From Cordilura impudica (lineage: Eukaryota > Arthropoda > Insecta > Diptera > Scathophagidae), in the NCBI GenBank assembly GCA_963682025.1, contig OY821522.1:24089530-24153529 (forward strand): a stretch of 64,000 nt of DNA, in the 5' to 3' direction. Position 1 is the first letter of the stretch. Every line of letters begins with the position of its first letter. The notes under the pieces were generated by a model. It made no database searches. It had not been told where the DNA came from and saw only the letters and a program-made list of their open reading frames with translations. The translations under genes were made by a program, and so were the position numbers. Positions 43,156 through 54,141 of the stretch are shown in pieces.

Positions 43156-43700
43156 TGTAGTGTATGCATACTATAGAGCATTCACTTAATACATGAATGC
43201 TGAGCATGGAGTATTTGAACAACCACTTGACATACATGTGTTGACCAGAATCGTTGCAATGTGAGAATGCACGTGTTGGGTTTGACTATAAACATTGCGA
43301 TCAATGAATGTGTGTGGCATAGCTTTGTTAAACAAACCAAAGTCAGAATAAATAAAAGAGTATCTGATTTCAAGTGCATGCATGACGGCAACACAAAGCA
43401 AATACGAGAACGTATATTTTGTGTATTCGATATTGTCGTACTTGACATATTGGTATACTTAATATTGAGGGCCACCCATTTAGCGTTGATACAAGCAGTA
43501 TGGTTAACGCAAGTGTTTCACCCATGTGTGTCATAGAGCGGTGTTTACAAAGGTCGCTCACTATGCTGGTTAAGCACTCACAAATTTAAGAGAAGATTTG
43601 CATATTATTTAAGAGAATACTTTTGTATTTTTAAAATCAATATTAATCTTGATCTATACACAACAAGTAGGTGGTGAATAATAAAATATTGGTAACTACA
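43156..43700. mobile_element. Probable solo LTR inside LINE copy C
   Basis: A 545-bp block absent from LINE copy B. It starts TGTAGT and ends ACTACA (perfect 6-bp inverted termini) and is flanked by AACGT (43151-43155) and AAAGT (43701-43705), an imperfect 5-bp duplication. AATAAAAG lies at about 43351. No coding capacity; the overlapping frames on both strands are unlike any known protein. The TGTAGT start resembles the mdg1-like LTR at 8036, but the rest does not match. Confidence 0.55.
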
Positions 43701-44575
43701 AAAGTAAGTCTTTCATTTTAAAAGAGAAGTCAACACTGGGTAAGATAAAACATCACAACGTAAATTTCTATAATCAGACTAATGTGGTGAATGAAAATGA
43801 GTTTCATTTTGAAGTTGTGAATCAATCAGATGTACTATCCAGCTGTATTGCCGTTAAATCAAATGCTGTAGGCTTCGAAAATATTCACCCAAAATTTTTT
43901 GAAAACAGTTCTCCCTAAAATGCTACCTTATATAACGTTAATTTTCAACACAATTTTAACAAAACGTATATTTCCTGCTAACTGGAAATATGCAAAAATA
44001 ATACTTACGCAGAAAGTAAATAGTAAATATCGGCCAATCGCTATACTGCCATACTTATCAAATGTTTTTGAGAAAATATTACATCACCAACTATATCGGT
44101 ACATTCATGATAATGGTTTCCTTACTAGTAGGCAGTCAGGCTTTCATCCAAAACATAGCTGTATAACTGCTCTTATTGACGTATCTGAAGAATTGCGTGA
44201 AAATTTGGATAAAGGTGACATATCGTTTCTAGTTGTCCTAGATCACTCTAAGGCATTTGATACGGTCAACCATAATGTTCTTACTATGAAATTGAGAAAA
44301 ATGTTTAATTTCTCGCTGTCATCAACACGTTTAATATCTTCATACTTATCGGATCGTCATCAATCCGTACTTGTTAATAATATGAGATCGCGCCCGTTAT
44401 CTGTAGCAAAAGGTGTACCACAAGGCTCTATTATTGGTCCCCTCCTATTTACCATCTATCTAAATGATTTAACTACCCAATTATCATACTGTAATGTGCA
44501 TATCTATGTTAATGACGTTCAATTCTACATTAGTAGTAATATAAAGCAAATTGGTGATTGTGTGTATACAGCTAA
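43701..44575 (+). pseudogene. LINE copy C, piece 4: RT first part
   Basis: Resumes in the linker (about 43706-43890) and enters RT: SNAVGFENIHP, YRPIAILPYLSN, VVLDHSKAFDTVNHN, KGVPQGSIIGPLLF. The active-site box is IYVNDVQF (YVND at about 44507-44518) instead of YADD, so one catalytic Asp is replaced by Asn. A frameshift lies near 43900-43915. Cut at 44575 by a Harbinger element. Confidence 0.9.
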
Positions 44576-44951
44576 GATCCCATTATCGGCGCAATGTACC
44601 GATTTTCGTCGCAATTCATGTACCGATAGTGTGAACGCACACAATTTCTTAAAATGCGACAATCTGCGCCGAAATCGTGCTGACTATAGACAATCGAAAT
44701 CAACATTGATATGCCGATAATCTGCACACTCTTTCTCCCAATGCCGACCGATAAAATTGGTAAAAATTCGCCGATTATTGTCGGCCACTTGTGCGCCGAT
44801 CAAACTCAACAATCAACGGCGATGTTTGCGGACATCATTGCTTGCAAACATCAATTTTAAAAAGAAGAAGAAGGAACAACGACGTGTAGTGAGTTTTCTC
44901 TGAAATTAATTTATTTTTTATTATTATTTTATTAATAAATTTTTAGAAAAA

Positions 44952-45685
44952 ATGCAAATTGGTTCAGAAGACGAAGGTTTCACACTAGAAAATCTAGTGG
45001 CCATTGAGGCAAGCGCTCACACTCCCTCCACTAATAAAAGGAAGAAGCCGCATATAACCTCATCGTGGACAAATGAGTCAACGCATGATCTCATCCAGGC
45101 TGTTGAAACCCACTCATGCATTTGGGAATACTCTTGCCCAGAGTATAAAGACCGCCTCAAAAGAGATAAGGCCAGGCAAAGTATAGCGGAAAAGTTTCCA
45201 GAGCACGCTATAGAAGGATGCAAAGCTAAGTGGGCCAATGTAAAAACTTAATTTTTAAATGTGAAAAAGAAAATGAAAACGAAGTCTGGTCAGGGAGCAG
45301 AGTCTGCACAGCCGCATTAGCCTTTTTGGACAGCCATGCAATTTTATTTTCAGCATGACCGGTCTAAAGGCACCTCATCAGTGTCCACTTTTGAAGCTTC
45401 ACAAGACATTCCACCAACGCCATCTTTCCCTGCTAAAAAGGACAGAAGTGCTACTGTGGAGGAAAGATTGTCACCAGACGTAGTAATGCAGCGCGCACTA
45501 AAGTTTTTGGATGCAGATGTTGACAAATGGCATGGAGTCGGCATGTATTTAGCATTACAGATGCGTAATCTTGCGCAAAGAAATGTTAAAGCTGCCAACA
45601 AACTACACGCCGATCTGGTAAAAAAAAGCAATAGAAGCATCATTGGAAGAAGACGAATCCAATTAATATAATTTTGTTTTTATTA
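44952..45685 (+). pseudogene. Harbinger MADF/Myb-like DNA-binding protein
   Basis: ATG at 44952 (MQIGSEDEGFT). The part SSWTNESTHDLIQAVETHSCIWEYSCPEYKDRLKRDKA ... CKAKWANVKT is a MADF-type domain, the DNA-binding partner that Harbinger transposases need for nuclear import and end recognition. A TAA at 45249-45251 interrupts the domain end; a stop near 45320 and a frame change follow; the second open part 45336-45671 resembles the C-terminal BESS-like region. A last frameshift near 45625 leaves the acidic end in another frame. Confidence 0.75.
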
Positions 45686-45725
45686 TTATTTTTATTTTAT
45701 TATTACTTTATTTTATTATTACTTT

Positions 45726-48457
45726 TGTTACGCGCGATTAAATTGATGATTATAATTATTTATTTTAACGATAGGAAAAATGGGCAATGGCATGAAAATA
45801 TAGGTGTGTGGCTAGCTCTGCCCGATATGGCTTAGTTCCTGACCCACGATTCTTCGCAGCGTAATCATAAAAAAAAAATTTCATGCCTATATAGAAATGC
45901 CAGTAAATGTGTAGCAATACGCAAACTAAAATGCATTAAAAAAAAATTGTGGAAGGACGAACTAATATGATTGGTTAACCAAACGTAGGGTGACAGGTCG
46001 TTATGGTCATCAGAGTGCATTTTTCCCACCCATAGCATAATTTGCTACGCCTATGGTAACCGTTGACACTCTTAATTTTTACGATTACCCCAATATTGAT
46101 GCTCTATTTAGCCATACCTACTCATCCGTTTAGCCTTCATTTCTCATTTAAAACGCAAATTTAGAATTTCATTTTTAGTTTACTTTATTAAGAGCTGTAC
46201 GCAGCTTGTTAAGGAATCTTAACAGAAAATTTTCATATATTTCTTAAAGAAAAAAAAGCACAAAAGTACCTTTCAGTGCAACGCTAGAAATCAGATGTTT
46301 TCTGCCAATCATTAAGAATTGTGAAATTGAAAACAAATCAATTCTTCGGTTCTGCTTTATTTGGCCTGCTAAACGCTTTTTAAGCTCAGTATCAAAATTA
46401 CCCATCCGCTTGTTTTTTTTTGCCGAATTTTGTTCGTTTTTTCCTAAGTTTGCAACTGAAAAATAACTTTTATTTTTTTTAGCATATTACATTTTGTTTA
46501 TGCTTACCTCTCCTGTCAAAATTCCTTTCAGAAAGAACGAAAAATTTGATATTCCTGCTCATAGCCTGGGTTGCCTACGTTCATTTACGTCAAAAAAAAG
46601 TAGTAAAAACAATACTACTTTTTTAAAAAGCTGCGGACTATCAACAGAAATTTTTTGACAGAAAAATTCCTTAAGCATTTCTGAAGCGTTTTTTTATATG
46701 AAGTTTTTGATTCCTTAGCAAGCTGCGTACAGGCCTTTAGAAGGAAAATTCAGATACAAACAGCCTATATATTTGTTTAATTTATTCTTTTTTTTTTATT
46801 ATACCCAAAGGAATTAGCTTTATATATATACAAAAATTTTTGTTTAACCATATAAGATATCTAAATGTCTTTGATATAATGTTGATATTAATCTTATTTT
46901 GAGACAAAGTCTAAACGGACCATACTAAATTATGATTATTTTATTGTACATTTTATTTTAATTTTTTTTTTCTTTAGAATAGGTACCATTTGCTTTAATC
47001 TACAATTTCTTGTGTTTAATATAAATTTATATAAATTCAAAAAAATACTCTCTTCTCATTTAAATTTTTCAATTATAATTCTGCACTTACTTACTACCTT
47101 ATAACTTATATTTTTTATATTTTCTGCTATACGCCTCCTCTTCTGTAGGGTTGCCGTAGTTTTATCCAAGGTTCGTTGGTTTCTACTTTCTGCTTTTAAT
47201 TTTCGCAAAATTTGTATGCGTGATTATGGGCTTTATTTTTTTTTTTTTTGTTTTTCCTTCTTTATGCATGGAAATTTCTAAATATAATTGGTGTCATTTA
47301 TTTTATTTTACAATTTCTTTTAAGCAACTTTATCAAAAATTATAATTTTATGCGTTTGTTCTTATTTGGTAGATTTCCTTTTTCTTCAATCATATTTTAT
47401 AGCTTTTATTGTCACGTTTATTAAATTTCTTTCAGAATTTTACATTTTTGTACGTTTTTTTGTTTTCAGTTGCATTTTATTTACAGGTCTTTTGGTATAC
47501 ATATTCTTAAGTTTTAAATTAGTTTAAGTTAATTCATTTCTACTTTACAAAGTTTGTTGCTCTTATGGTTATAAATTTTCTTTTCTTTTCAGCACTTTTT
47601 TATTCACAGCATTAATTGTTAATATTATTAAATTTTCTTTTCAGAATTTTACATTTTTATGAGTTTTTCTCATTTGCATTTTATTTACAGGTCTTTTGGT
47701 ATACATATTCTTAAGTTTTAAATTAGTTTAAGTTAATTCATTTCTACTTCACAAATTTTGATGGTCTTATGGTTATAAATTTTCTTTTCTTTTCAGCACT
47801 TTTTGCAAAAATTTCAATTTTAGGTTTTGTTTGTATTTGACTTTTCTTTTCAGCGTTTTTTTTTTTGTATATTTTCGTCATTTTAAATTAATTTAGGTTT
47901 AATAAATTTCTTTTCAATTTTCAACGTTTTGGTTTTCCTTTTGTTTAATTATAAGTTTTTTTTTCATGACCAATCAACCTTTTAAGTTTATTTTCGCATC
48001 ACTTTGTTTCCCGCTGCGTGATTTAGTTTATGAACGCTATCTACCGACTGCCTGTTGCCAAAATTATTCCATTTTATTTGTCGCTGTCACATTTAGATTT
48101 GACGTAACGGGAATATCATTCCATTTTAAGGGGAGAGTTAGAGAAATATATAAAGAAGTATAAAGGCAAGTTAAAACAATTTTGAATAACGGGAATATCA
48201 GTCCATTTTAAGGGGAGAGATATAAAATGTATAAAGAAGAAGTACGATAAGTAGATGTCATGAAGAAATGATCAGTGTCGTTTATCGATAGGTTTGTGTT
48301 GGGGAAAATTTGGCAATTTCCTACACTGATAAAATTTACACAAATGTTGATGATCATAGTATTAAAAAAATTATGTTGTTAGCGTTATAAAAAAAAACTT
48401 GAATTGAACCATTTGCAAAAGATTTTTTTTTTCTAAATTTATTTAAAATCCCTAACA
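45726..48457 (-). repeat. Osvaldo/Ulysses-like element, 3' LTR
   Basis: 2732 bp including a 546-bp MITE (46191-46736). The body holds tandem sub-repeats: a block of about 200 bp with TTTACAGGTCTTTTGGTATA and TTTCTTTTCAGCACTTTTT occurs at about 47480-47610 and again at 47685-47810. A 65-codon frame (47966-48163) is also in the other LTR but is not considered a gene. Confidence 0.9.
46191..46736. mobile_element. MITE in the 3' LTR (TTA duplication)
   Basis: The other LTR lacks this block and shows the empty site CTTTATTAGAAGG (about 54599-54611). Here it is filled: TTA (46188-46190), then AGAGCTGTACGCAGCTTG ... CAAGCTGCGTACAGGCCT, then TTA (46737-46739). TIRs of about 28 bp (TGTACGCAGCTTG, TAAGGAATC). 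A 3-bp TTA duplication fits PIF/Harbinger-type mobilisation. Non-coding. Confidence 0.9.
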
Positions 48458-48593
48458 AAACTGCTTCGTTATGAAAATGTCAGTTGATTAACGAACAGGA
48501 AAAAAAAGATTTAGATCGCGCGAAAGAAAAAAATAATGAAAACGTGTGGCACGACCCACGACAAGCCGAATAAACTTTTATAATACAAAAATG

Positions 48594-49931
48594 TTAGGGT
48601 CTTAGGTCGGAAGCATGAAATCTACCAACTAGTTTTCCTTGAAGATCCTCCACATCGTACAGTGCGTTGCCTATTTGTTCACGTATTCGACATTTTATGT
48701 ATTTCGGTGTAAATTTGGCACTTATTGCTTTTTGAAAATTACTTGGGTTGTGATTTTTCCTAAATATCTCTTGTCCAACTATATATTTGACCGGTTTGGT
48801 GCGAGTATTATAAGTTTTAGTTGCTTTTTCATGAGCTTTTCCTAGATTTTGAGCAATTTTCTCCCTTATGTGTGCCAATTTATCAGCTCTTTTAACTATT
48901 GTGTCATCCTCTAGCATATTGAGTTTGTCTAATAAATGGTAAGATGAACCATGCATACACATGTTTTGACCAAACATGGCGTAGTAGGGTGGACAATTTA
49001 TGGCGGTATGGTAGTCGCTTCGTAAAACTGATAAAATTCGGGGAATGCACGTATCACAATTTAAATGATGAGATTAATCCTTAAGAAAATAACGAATTTT
49101 TGAAATTATTTCTCTATTGGCGCGCTCGGAAGCATTTGCCTGTGGAGAATATAATCCTGTCTTAATATGGGTAATGCCTAAAATTTAAAAGAATTCTTGC
49201 ATTTCTTTTGAAACGAATTGCTTACCGTTATCACTGTGTATGAACTGTGGAACTCCAAATGTGTTGAATACATAATTTTGAAAAAAATCAATTACGTTTA
49301 TGGATGTAGCGGCTCTTAAAGTCTTGAGAAATAGAAATTTTGTAAAATGGTCTATGGCAATGAACAAACAAGTGTTTTTCGATTTTGAACAAGGATACGG
49401 GCCAAGAAAATCACAATACAAACGTTGTAAGGGTCGTACTGTCGTGAATGGTCGATAAATTTGAGTGGGGGCTTTTATGATTTTACAATCATCACACTTT
49501 ACAACGTAAGATTTTATGTCACGGGCCATGGAAGGCCAATAATACTTTTGACGTACTCGCGAAAGAGTTTTAAAATAGCCGCCATGACAACTAGACTCGT
49601 GTGCTAATTTTATAACGCGGTCCGTTAAGGATTTAGGGAGCCATAATCTCCAAAGGCTTTCTTCTTCGTTGTCAATTCCTTGACGAAATTTTACCCTTTT
49701 ATAAATATAATTCTCGGACAGACAAAGGTCGGGTAATTTATCGTTATTCTCAGCGATGTTCTTTTTCAAATTTTCATATTCGAGACAATTAAATTCAATT
49801 GATTTTAAATCAAGTTCGGGAAAACTACAGTCAATTTCCATGGAATCAATATCGAAACGTGACAGGATGTCTGGAACTACATTTAAAGAACCTTTTCTAT
49901 GTTCCATCTTAAAATCTGGTTCATCAACCAT
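48594..49931 (-). pseudogene. pol: Osvaldo/Ulysses-like Pol: integrase
   Basis: Begins with EHRKGSLNVVPDILSR (RNase H end). Zinc region: HESSCHGGYFKTLSR ... VVKCDDCK. Catalytic residues: Asp in LYCDFLGPYP, Asp in IHSDNGKQF, Glu in NASERANR (about 49120). In-frame stops lie at 49185-49187 and at about 49077. The C-terminal open part 48977-48594 (TRTKPVKYIVGQEIFRKN, GRFHASDLRP) resembles the usual end of Pol. All three catalytic positions are visible but separated by stops. Confidence 0.9.
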
Positions 49932-50347
49932 TTTAAGCTGGAATGATCTGTTACTATTCGAAAAGGTAGTCCCTCTATATAGGGTCTGAATCGTTTAACA
50001 CTGACTACCGCTGCTAAACATTCCAGCTCCGTTACAGTGTAGTTACGCTGGGAACTGTTTAACTTTTGGGAAACGAAGGATATGGGTCTTTCTCTGTTGT
50101 CATCGTCCAACTGGTATAACACGCCACCTACGCCAACACGTGAGGCATCACATTGAATGATAAATTCCCTCGAAAAATCGGGCTGAGCAAGGACGGGGGC
50201 ACTAGACAAGGCTGCTTTAAGTTTCTCAAAACTATCAATCGCATCTGGAGTAAGTGAAAATTTGCAGTTTTGCTTACGTAAACAATTCGTAAGAGGACCA
50301 GCCATATTTGCAAAATTATTTATAAAAGATCTATACCAATTTGCCAT
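49883..50347 (-). pseudogene. pol: Osvaldo/Ulysses-like Pol: connection and RNase H
   Basis: NWYRSFINNFANMAGPL, IQCDASRVGVGGVLYQ (first Asp), YTVTELECLAAV (Glu) and RIVTDHSSLKWLMN (Asp). Directly after WLMN about 30 residues are missing before the KMEHRKGS block, and the frame changes. A frame break also separates it from RT near 50350-50470. Confidence 0.9.
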
Positions 50348-50468
50348 ACCTATAAAACGGCGAATCTGGCGAGGGGTTTTTGGTAGTGGAAAATTAACAA
50401 TGGCGGAAACTTTGTCCGGGTCGACTTTGAGACACCCTTTACCAATGCGGTAACCTAAATATTTGATC

Positions 50469-51705
50469 TCACTTTGACAAAATTTGCTTTTTTTTCATAT
50501 TAATGGTTAACCCTGCATCTTTGAGGCATTTTGCGACCTGTCGAAGTAAATCTAAATGTTCTTCAAAAGTGGAACTGCAGACCAAAAGGTCGTCTAGGTA
50601 AATAAAGACGTTTTCCCTTAAACGAGATGGAATGTTTTTGTCCATTAGGCGGGACATTGATTGAGGACCGTTACAAAGCCCAAAAGGCATGACACGATAC
50701 TGATAGAGAGGTCTACCAGGGACTGCAAAAGCAGTTTTCTCCTTTGAGGGCTCTGTCAGTCGTATTTGCAAAAAAGCATCTTTTAGGTCAATACCACTTA
50801 TAAAATGGGTATCCTTTAATCTGCTTAGCAGACCGTTTATATGGGGAAGGGGGTAAGAGTCTTTCCTTGTGATAAGATTCCATTTTCTAGAGTCAAGGCA
50901 TAAACGCACTTTGCCCGGTTTTCTAACACTAACAACAGGGAAGCACCAAGGTGAGTTGGACTCCTCTATTACGCCCATTTTCAGACGATCAAGCTCTTGG
51001 TAAACTTCAGCTTGTCTTGGCGGTGAAAGTGGATAATGTCTGCACTTTATGGGAACCGAATCCCCAGTGTCGATGTGATGTTCTAGAAGATTGGTGCAGC
51101 CAAGGCCTAAATTTTCAAATGACGGAAATTGAAATACAACTGATTGTAGCTGTAGTTTTTGCTCCGCAGATAAATTATGAAAGCATATGTCATCGTTTTC
51201 GGACGGTTCGACGTCTAATGACTCTAAAGCTGGTATAATGTTAGGAGCAATGGCAAAACTACGCCAAAAGTCTAAACCCAAATAGGCTTCTCGGGTCAGT
51301 GAAGGTACAATGTAAAAATCGATATCTTTGATAACGCCTTTATATAAAACGGGTAATTTACAATGTCCTAAAACGGGGTTTTTGGAACCATCAGCGGTTG
51401 ATATAAAAGATCGGAAAGGTCTTAATTGTATATTATGTAGTTCAGTAGGCCAAACAAATTTTTATCTAAAATTCTAATGTTAGCAAATGGTCTTTCATCT
51501 TCCTTGTTACACAATAAGGAAGATTCTATTAGTTTACGAAAAGTTTTTCTTTTCTTAAAACGCTGTCTACAGTTTATGATTTTCTTGGAATTTCTTGTAA
51601 GTTGAGGGTGAGGTGTAAATGGAATGTTAGATAAATTATCTGAAACGTTTTCCGAGATCTGTGATCTGGATTCATCTTCCTGTGGAAGATTCCTCCTTTG
51701 ATCGA
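50469..51705 (-). pseudogene. pol: Osvaldo/Ulysses-like Pol: protease remnant and RT
   Basis: Between Gag and 51281 a protease-like region is readable (RPFANIRILD, LGHCKLPVLYKG, AYLGLDFWRSF), but the segment that should carry D-S/T-G is missing: the sequence jumps near 51450. RT blocks: VIEESNSPWCFPVVSVRKPGK, VRLCLDSRKWN, ISGIDLKDAFLQI, VMPFGLCNGPQSM and the catalytic box IYLDDLLV (about 50602-50594). The frame is lost at about 50470. Confidence 0.9.
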
Positions 51706-53121
51706 TTATGAACTCGGGGTTAATGTCTTGGAACGAGAGTCCCCGGCGGCCATCTCGCTCCGTTTCCGGTTTCCCAGATGGGAGTTTTTACATTTTGTGG
51801 TTACTACACCGCGTTCACCACACTTGTAACAAAAAAGGTGTCTAATTTCATCAGGGCAATAAATAAAAGAATGACCAAAGGATAAGCAGTTCCAGCATTT
51901 AATTTTTGAATAATCAGGTTTTGTCGTGCGACGTGAAAATTTAATTGCTTCTATTTGTGGGTCGTTTTCAGAATCGCTATCAATTTCCTCTACAGAATTA
52001 ATTTCTATTTCATTTACATGACGTGAAAATTTTGTAACTGGTAATAAAATTTTACTTTCACGTAGAACCTTTTCTGCACTCCGTGCAAGGTCTCTTATAC
52101 AATGTAAACTCCTAGGGTTGGTATTGAATAACATTAATCTAAGATTAAAATTAACATTTTCTTTCAAAATATCTATGAGCTTGCCCTCAACTATAGGTTC
52201 CTTCATTTTCGAATTCATCGAAATAATTGAGCTATGGAAATCATCATATGATTCTTTAGGTTGTTGTTTTCGCATATGAATTCTCAATAAAACGTCATGA
52301 TCTGTCTCCAAACTACCAAATTCCTGAGTTATGCAATATTTAAGAAATGGATATGAAGGGTCACTATCTTGTTTCATGAAATTCCAGTACCATTTTTCTG
52401 CCTTTCCGCTAAGAAACATTTGGAAGTTTGCAAGTAAATGTTCGTGTGAACAGCAAGATCTTTTTAGAAGGGTATCAATTTTGAACAAGAAGTCTGAAAC
52501 GTCGCCTGTACCATCAAATGAAATTTTCCATTTCTCTAAATCTACTTTTTTCGCACTAGGAAACGTTGGTGGCTGAGTAACACCTTCGGGAAAAGCGTAT
52601 GACGGGTTATTATTTTCAGAATTTTCAGGTTGGACATTTATAGTATTGTTTCGTGAGTTTTGGGTCAAATTGAAAACAGTCGCCTTTAGGGAGTTAAGCT
52701 CTGATCTAAACTCTTCTTGAGTTGACCGAATGGTTTGTTGTATCATGGAAATTAAATCCTAATTTGTTCCAACATTTTCCCCAGCATTTTGGTGATCTGT
52801 AAGTATATTATTGTCGTTGTTGGAAGAAGCCATGTTTATACAAGTGTGTATTTTATTCTGATTATCGATAGAACTTGGAGGTTGTAAGAGATCTTCTAAA
52901 GAACTTGGATTTAGTTGCGGAATATCTAATAACTTATCTTGTTGCTGACGAATAATATTCTTATTTTCAGAGGCAAAAGATTCTAAAAAGTTACTAATAA
53001 CTGAAGTACTAGAGCTACGTGGGGGTGTGTGAATTACTTTCGGTTGCGACTGAGGTTGGATAAGATCTTCTAAGGATTCAGTTATATTAAAAGTTCTACC
53101 TCTACCTCTGTGTGAGTTCAC
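51706..53121 (-). pseudogene. gag: Osvaldo/Ulysses-like Gag
   Basis: Two consecutive parts in the same frame (53121-52759 and 52746-51706) are separated by a single TAG at 52759-52761, so one mutated codon or a readthrough stop divides them. N-terminal part: Ser/Gln/Pro-rich. C-terminal part: capsid-like (WKISFDGTGDVSDFLFKID, WYWNFMKQ), acidic linker, then CWNCLSFGHSFIYC (a proper CCHC knuckle) and CYKCGERGVVTTKC, where the His of the second knuckle is Val. The start is uncertain: 53121 is GTG and a stop lies just upstream. Confidence 0.85.
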
Positions 53122-53159
53122 ACTACTTTTCGAACCGCGAGCAGAACTTCGCTAAACAA

Positions 53160-54125
53160 TGCTCATAATAATGATAACAATCAAAAGTATCTTGTCCACA
53201 AGATAATTATCTTTATAATTGAAAAAAAAAATTAATATTAGAATGTCAGGTCGCGTTCATAAAGAAAATCAATTGTATGTAACGATCAACAACGCAATAT
53301 ACTTAAATTGTTTATTTTATATATATTTTTTTTTTTTTTTTTTAAATTTAAAAAAAAATTAAGGTAGTCAGTATAAAAAAAATCAATCATAAAATTTGAC
53401 AAATTCCAGCCAACGTTTGAGCAATACGGATAAATAGAGTTTTAATTTAAACATACGAAATATAACTTTTCACGTAAAGTTTATACTGACTTTGTCTAAA
53501 ACGATTTCAACAATGATTATGTTTCATCTAATAATGAAGTATAAAACATTATCTATTGAGTATAAAAGAAAATTTTTATTCTCAAAAAAAAATTTTTTAT
53601 TTGCCTAAGCAAATCGATATTATTGAGTTCTCTTAAATTTTACTGCAATTCAAATTTTCATTTAATTTTGCCTAAACATTGAAGACTTGTAAATTTTAAG
53701 AGAGCTTTTACTCATAAGAGTGTCTCAAATTTTCTATCGCACAAAAAAAATTGAAGAATTTTCATCTCAAAAGTTTTGACTTATAAATATTTGAGACAGC
53801 TATCAAATGAATGTGGTGTTCTATTTAATTTGTATATTTACAAAGTCTCACAAAAAAAAAATAAAAAAAAATAATAAAAACATAAAAAAAAATGTTGGTA
53901 ACTTTACTATTAGTTCGCGGCAAGGTTAATGCAACTGTGGAATTTGTAGTTCTATCAATAAAAGAATTAACTTCAGTGTTATTAAATTATTTCCATCAAT
54001 ATGTTTGGCTTTGACATCAGCCATATAATTTATGCTAAACTTTATAGTCTTCTATTTACTTTTCCCTTCACAATTAGCTCACCAGTTACATTAAAATGCA
54101 TGTCCTATATAAATTGTTTGCTTTT
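53160..54125 (-). other. Osvaldo/Ulysses-like element leader
   Basis: About 1 kb of AT-rich, non-coding sequence between the primer-binding site and gag, with A/T homopolymers (53325-53345, 53850-53895). No gene is seen. Confidence 0.6.
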
Positions 54126-54137
54126 CGTTGGGCGCCA
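54126..54137 (-). other. Osvaldo/Ulysses-like element, primer-binding site
   Basis: The minus strand reads TGGCGCCCAACG four bases after the LTR end. This is the tRNA-Lys type primer site found in Osvaldo-group elements and some retroviruses. Confidence 0.8.
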
Positions 54138-54141
54138 TTTA

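Noticed and set aside
43182..43561. Overlapping ORFs on both strands
   Set aside because: All are within the probable solo LTR and show no domain or codon bias.
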